Position numbers and translations under genes: made by a program
NCBI GenBank assembly: GCA_017559845.1
Contig: JAFYQQ010000020.1
Span: 18,416 to 82,415 of the forward strand
DNA from: Bacteroidaceae bacterium
Lineage (GTDB): Bacteria > Bacteroidota > Bacteroidia > Bacteroidales > Bacteroidaceae
Direction: 5' to 3'
DNA length: 64,000 bases
In this document: piece by piece, positions 63,986 to 64,000 of the stretch
Position numbering within the stretch: position 1 is the first letter of the stretch
Layout of the letters: each line of letters begins with the position of its first letter
Notes under the pieces: model-generated
Databases searched by the model: none
What the model saw: the letters and a program-made list of their open reading frames with translations, nothing else
What the model was told of the DNA's origin: nothing

Positions 63986-64000
63986 TTATACAGATATACG

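Overview
The window is chromosomal DNA from a member of the Bacteroidota, most likely the order Bacteroidales (Prevotella/Bacteroides-like; genus not resolvable by eye). The evidence is: promoters of the TTTG / 19-20 nt / TAnnTTTG type, almost no Shine-Dalgarno sequences, the division-wall cluster order mraY-murD-ftsW-murG-murC-ftsQ-ftsA-ftsZ, BspA-like leucine-rich repeats, fasciclin and CotH lipoprotein/secreted families, and C-terminal sorting tails ending in NGKK.

Layout. (1) 1-9302, plus strand: the end of mraY, then a compact peptidoglycan-precursor and cell-division operon ending with ftsZ and a YqeY-like gene; recO converges on it. (2) 10.1-17.4 kb: tRNA-Glu, rpsT, gyrB, greA-HIT (minus strand), a redox-less TlpA-like lipoprotein, and pnp. 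(3) 17.4-38.96 kb, accessory: a PepSY-like protein, a DUF975 membrane protein, then secreted glycan-degrading enzymes (GH92 and GH76 on plus, GH20 on minus), a minus-strand operon of CotH, a 1619-residue modular binding protein and a fasciclin lipoprotein, and a NamZ-like exo-muramidase. (4) 39.1-40.2 kb: a REP-associated tyrosine transposase bracketed by inverted REP-like palindromes, and tRNA-Asn. (5) 40.25-52.86 kb, plus strand: an S41 protease, then rimP-nusA-infB, a CvpA-family gene, sufB-C-D-S and rnhB. (6) 52.9-53.6 kb: two identical-length 196-bp elements with 18-bp terminal inverted repeats flanking a 42-bp minisatellite. (7) 53.69-63.53 kb: gpmI, ung, a DUF3109 gene and two tandem 1110-residue M60-like metalloproteases, each bracketed by leucine-rich repeats.

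The secreted enzymes fit a commensal that forages on host or fungal glycoproteins: M60 peptidases cut glycoprotein backbones, GH20, GH92 and GH76 trim N-acetylhexosamine and mannose, and NamZ scavenges muramic acid from peptidoglycan. No SusC/SusD pair is present in the window.

The most unusual signal is not a gene. At least eight gene-free arrays contain three to five copies of a short, usually palindromic word at a pitch of 22 bp (once 23). Each locus uses its own word (TTAAGTG, AAAGGCG, GCATTG, GATATAC, CAGTTGG, GCATGC, GTAAA..TTTAC). A ninth array has a 42-bp (2 x 21) pitch. The CAGTTGG word occurs at two loci 37 kb apart in opposite orientation. In several arrays the last two words form a rho-independent-type terminator. 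I do not know a described family with this architecture; it is the main candidate for something undescribed.
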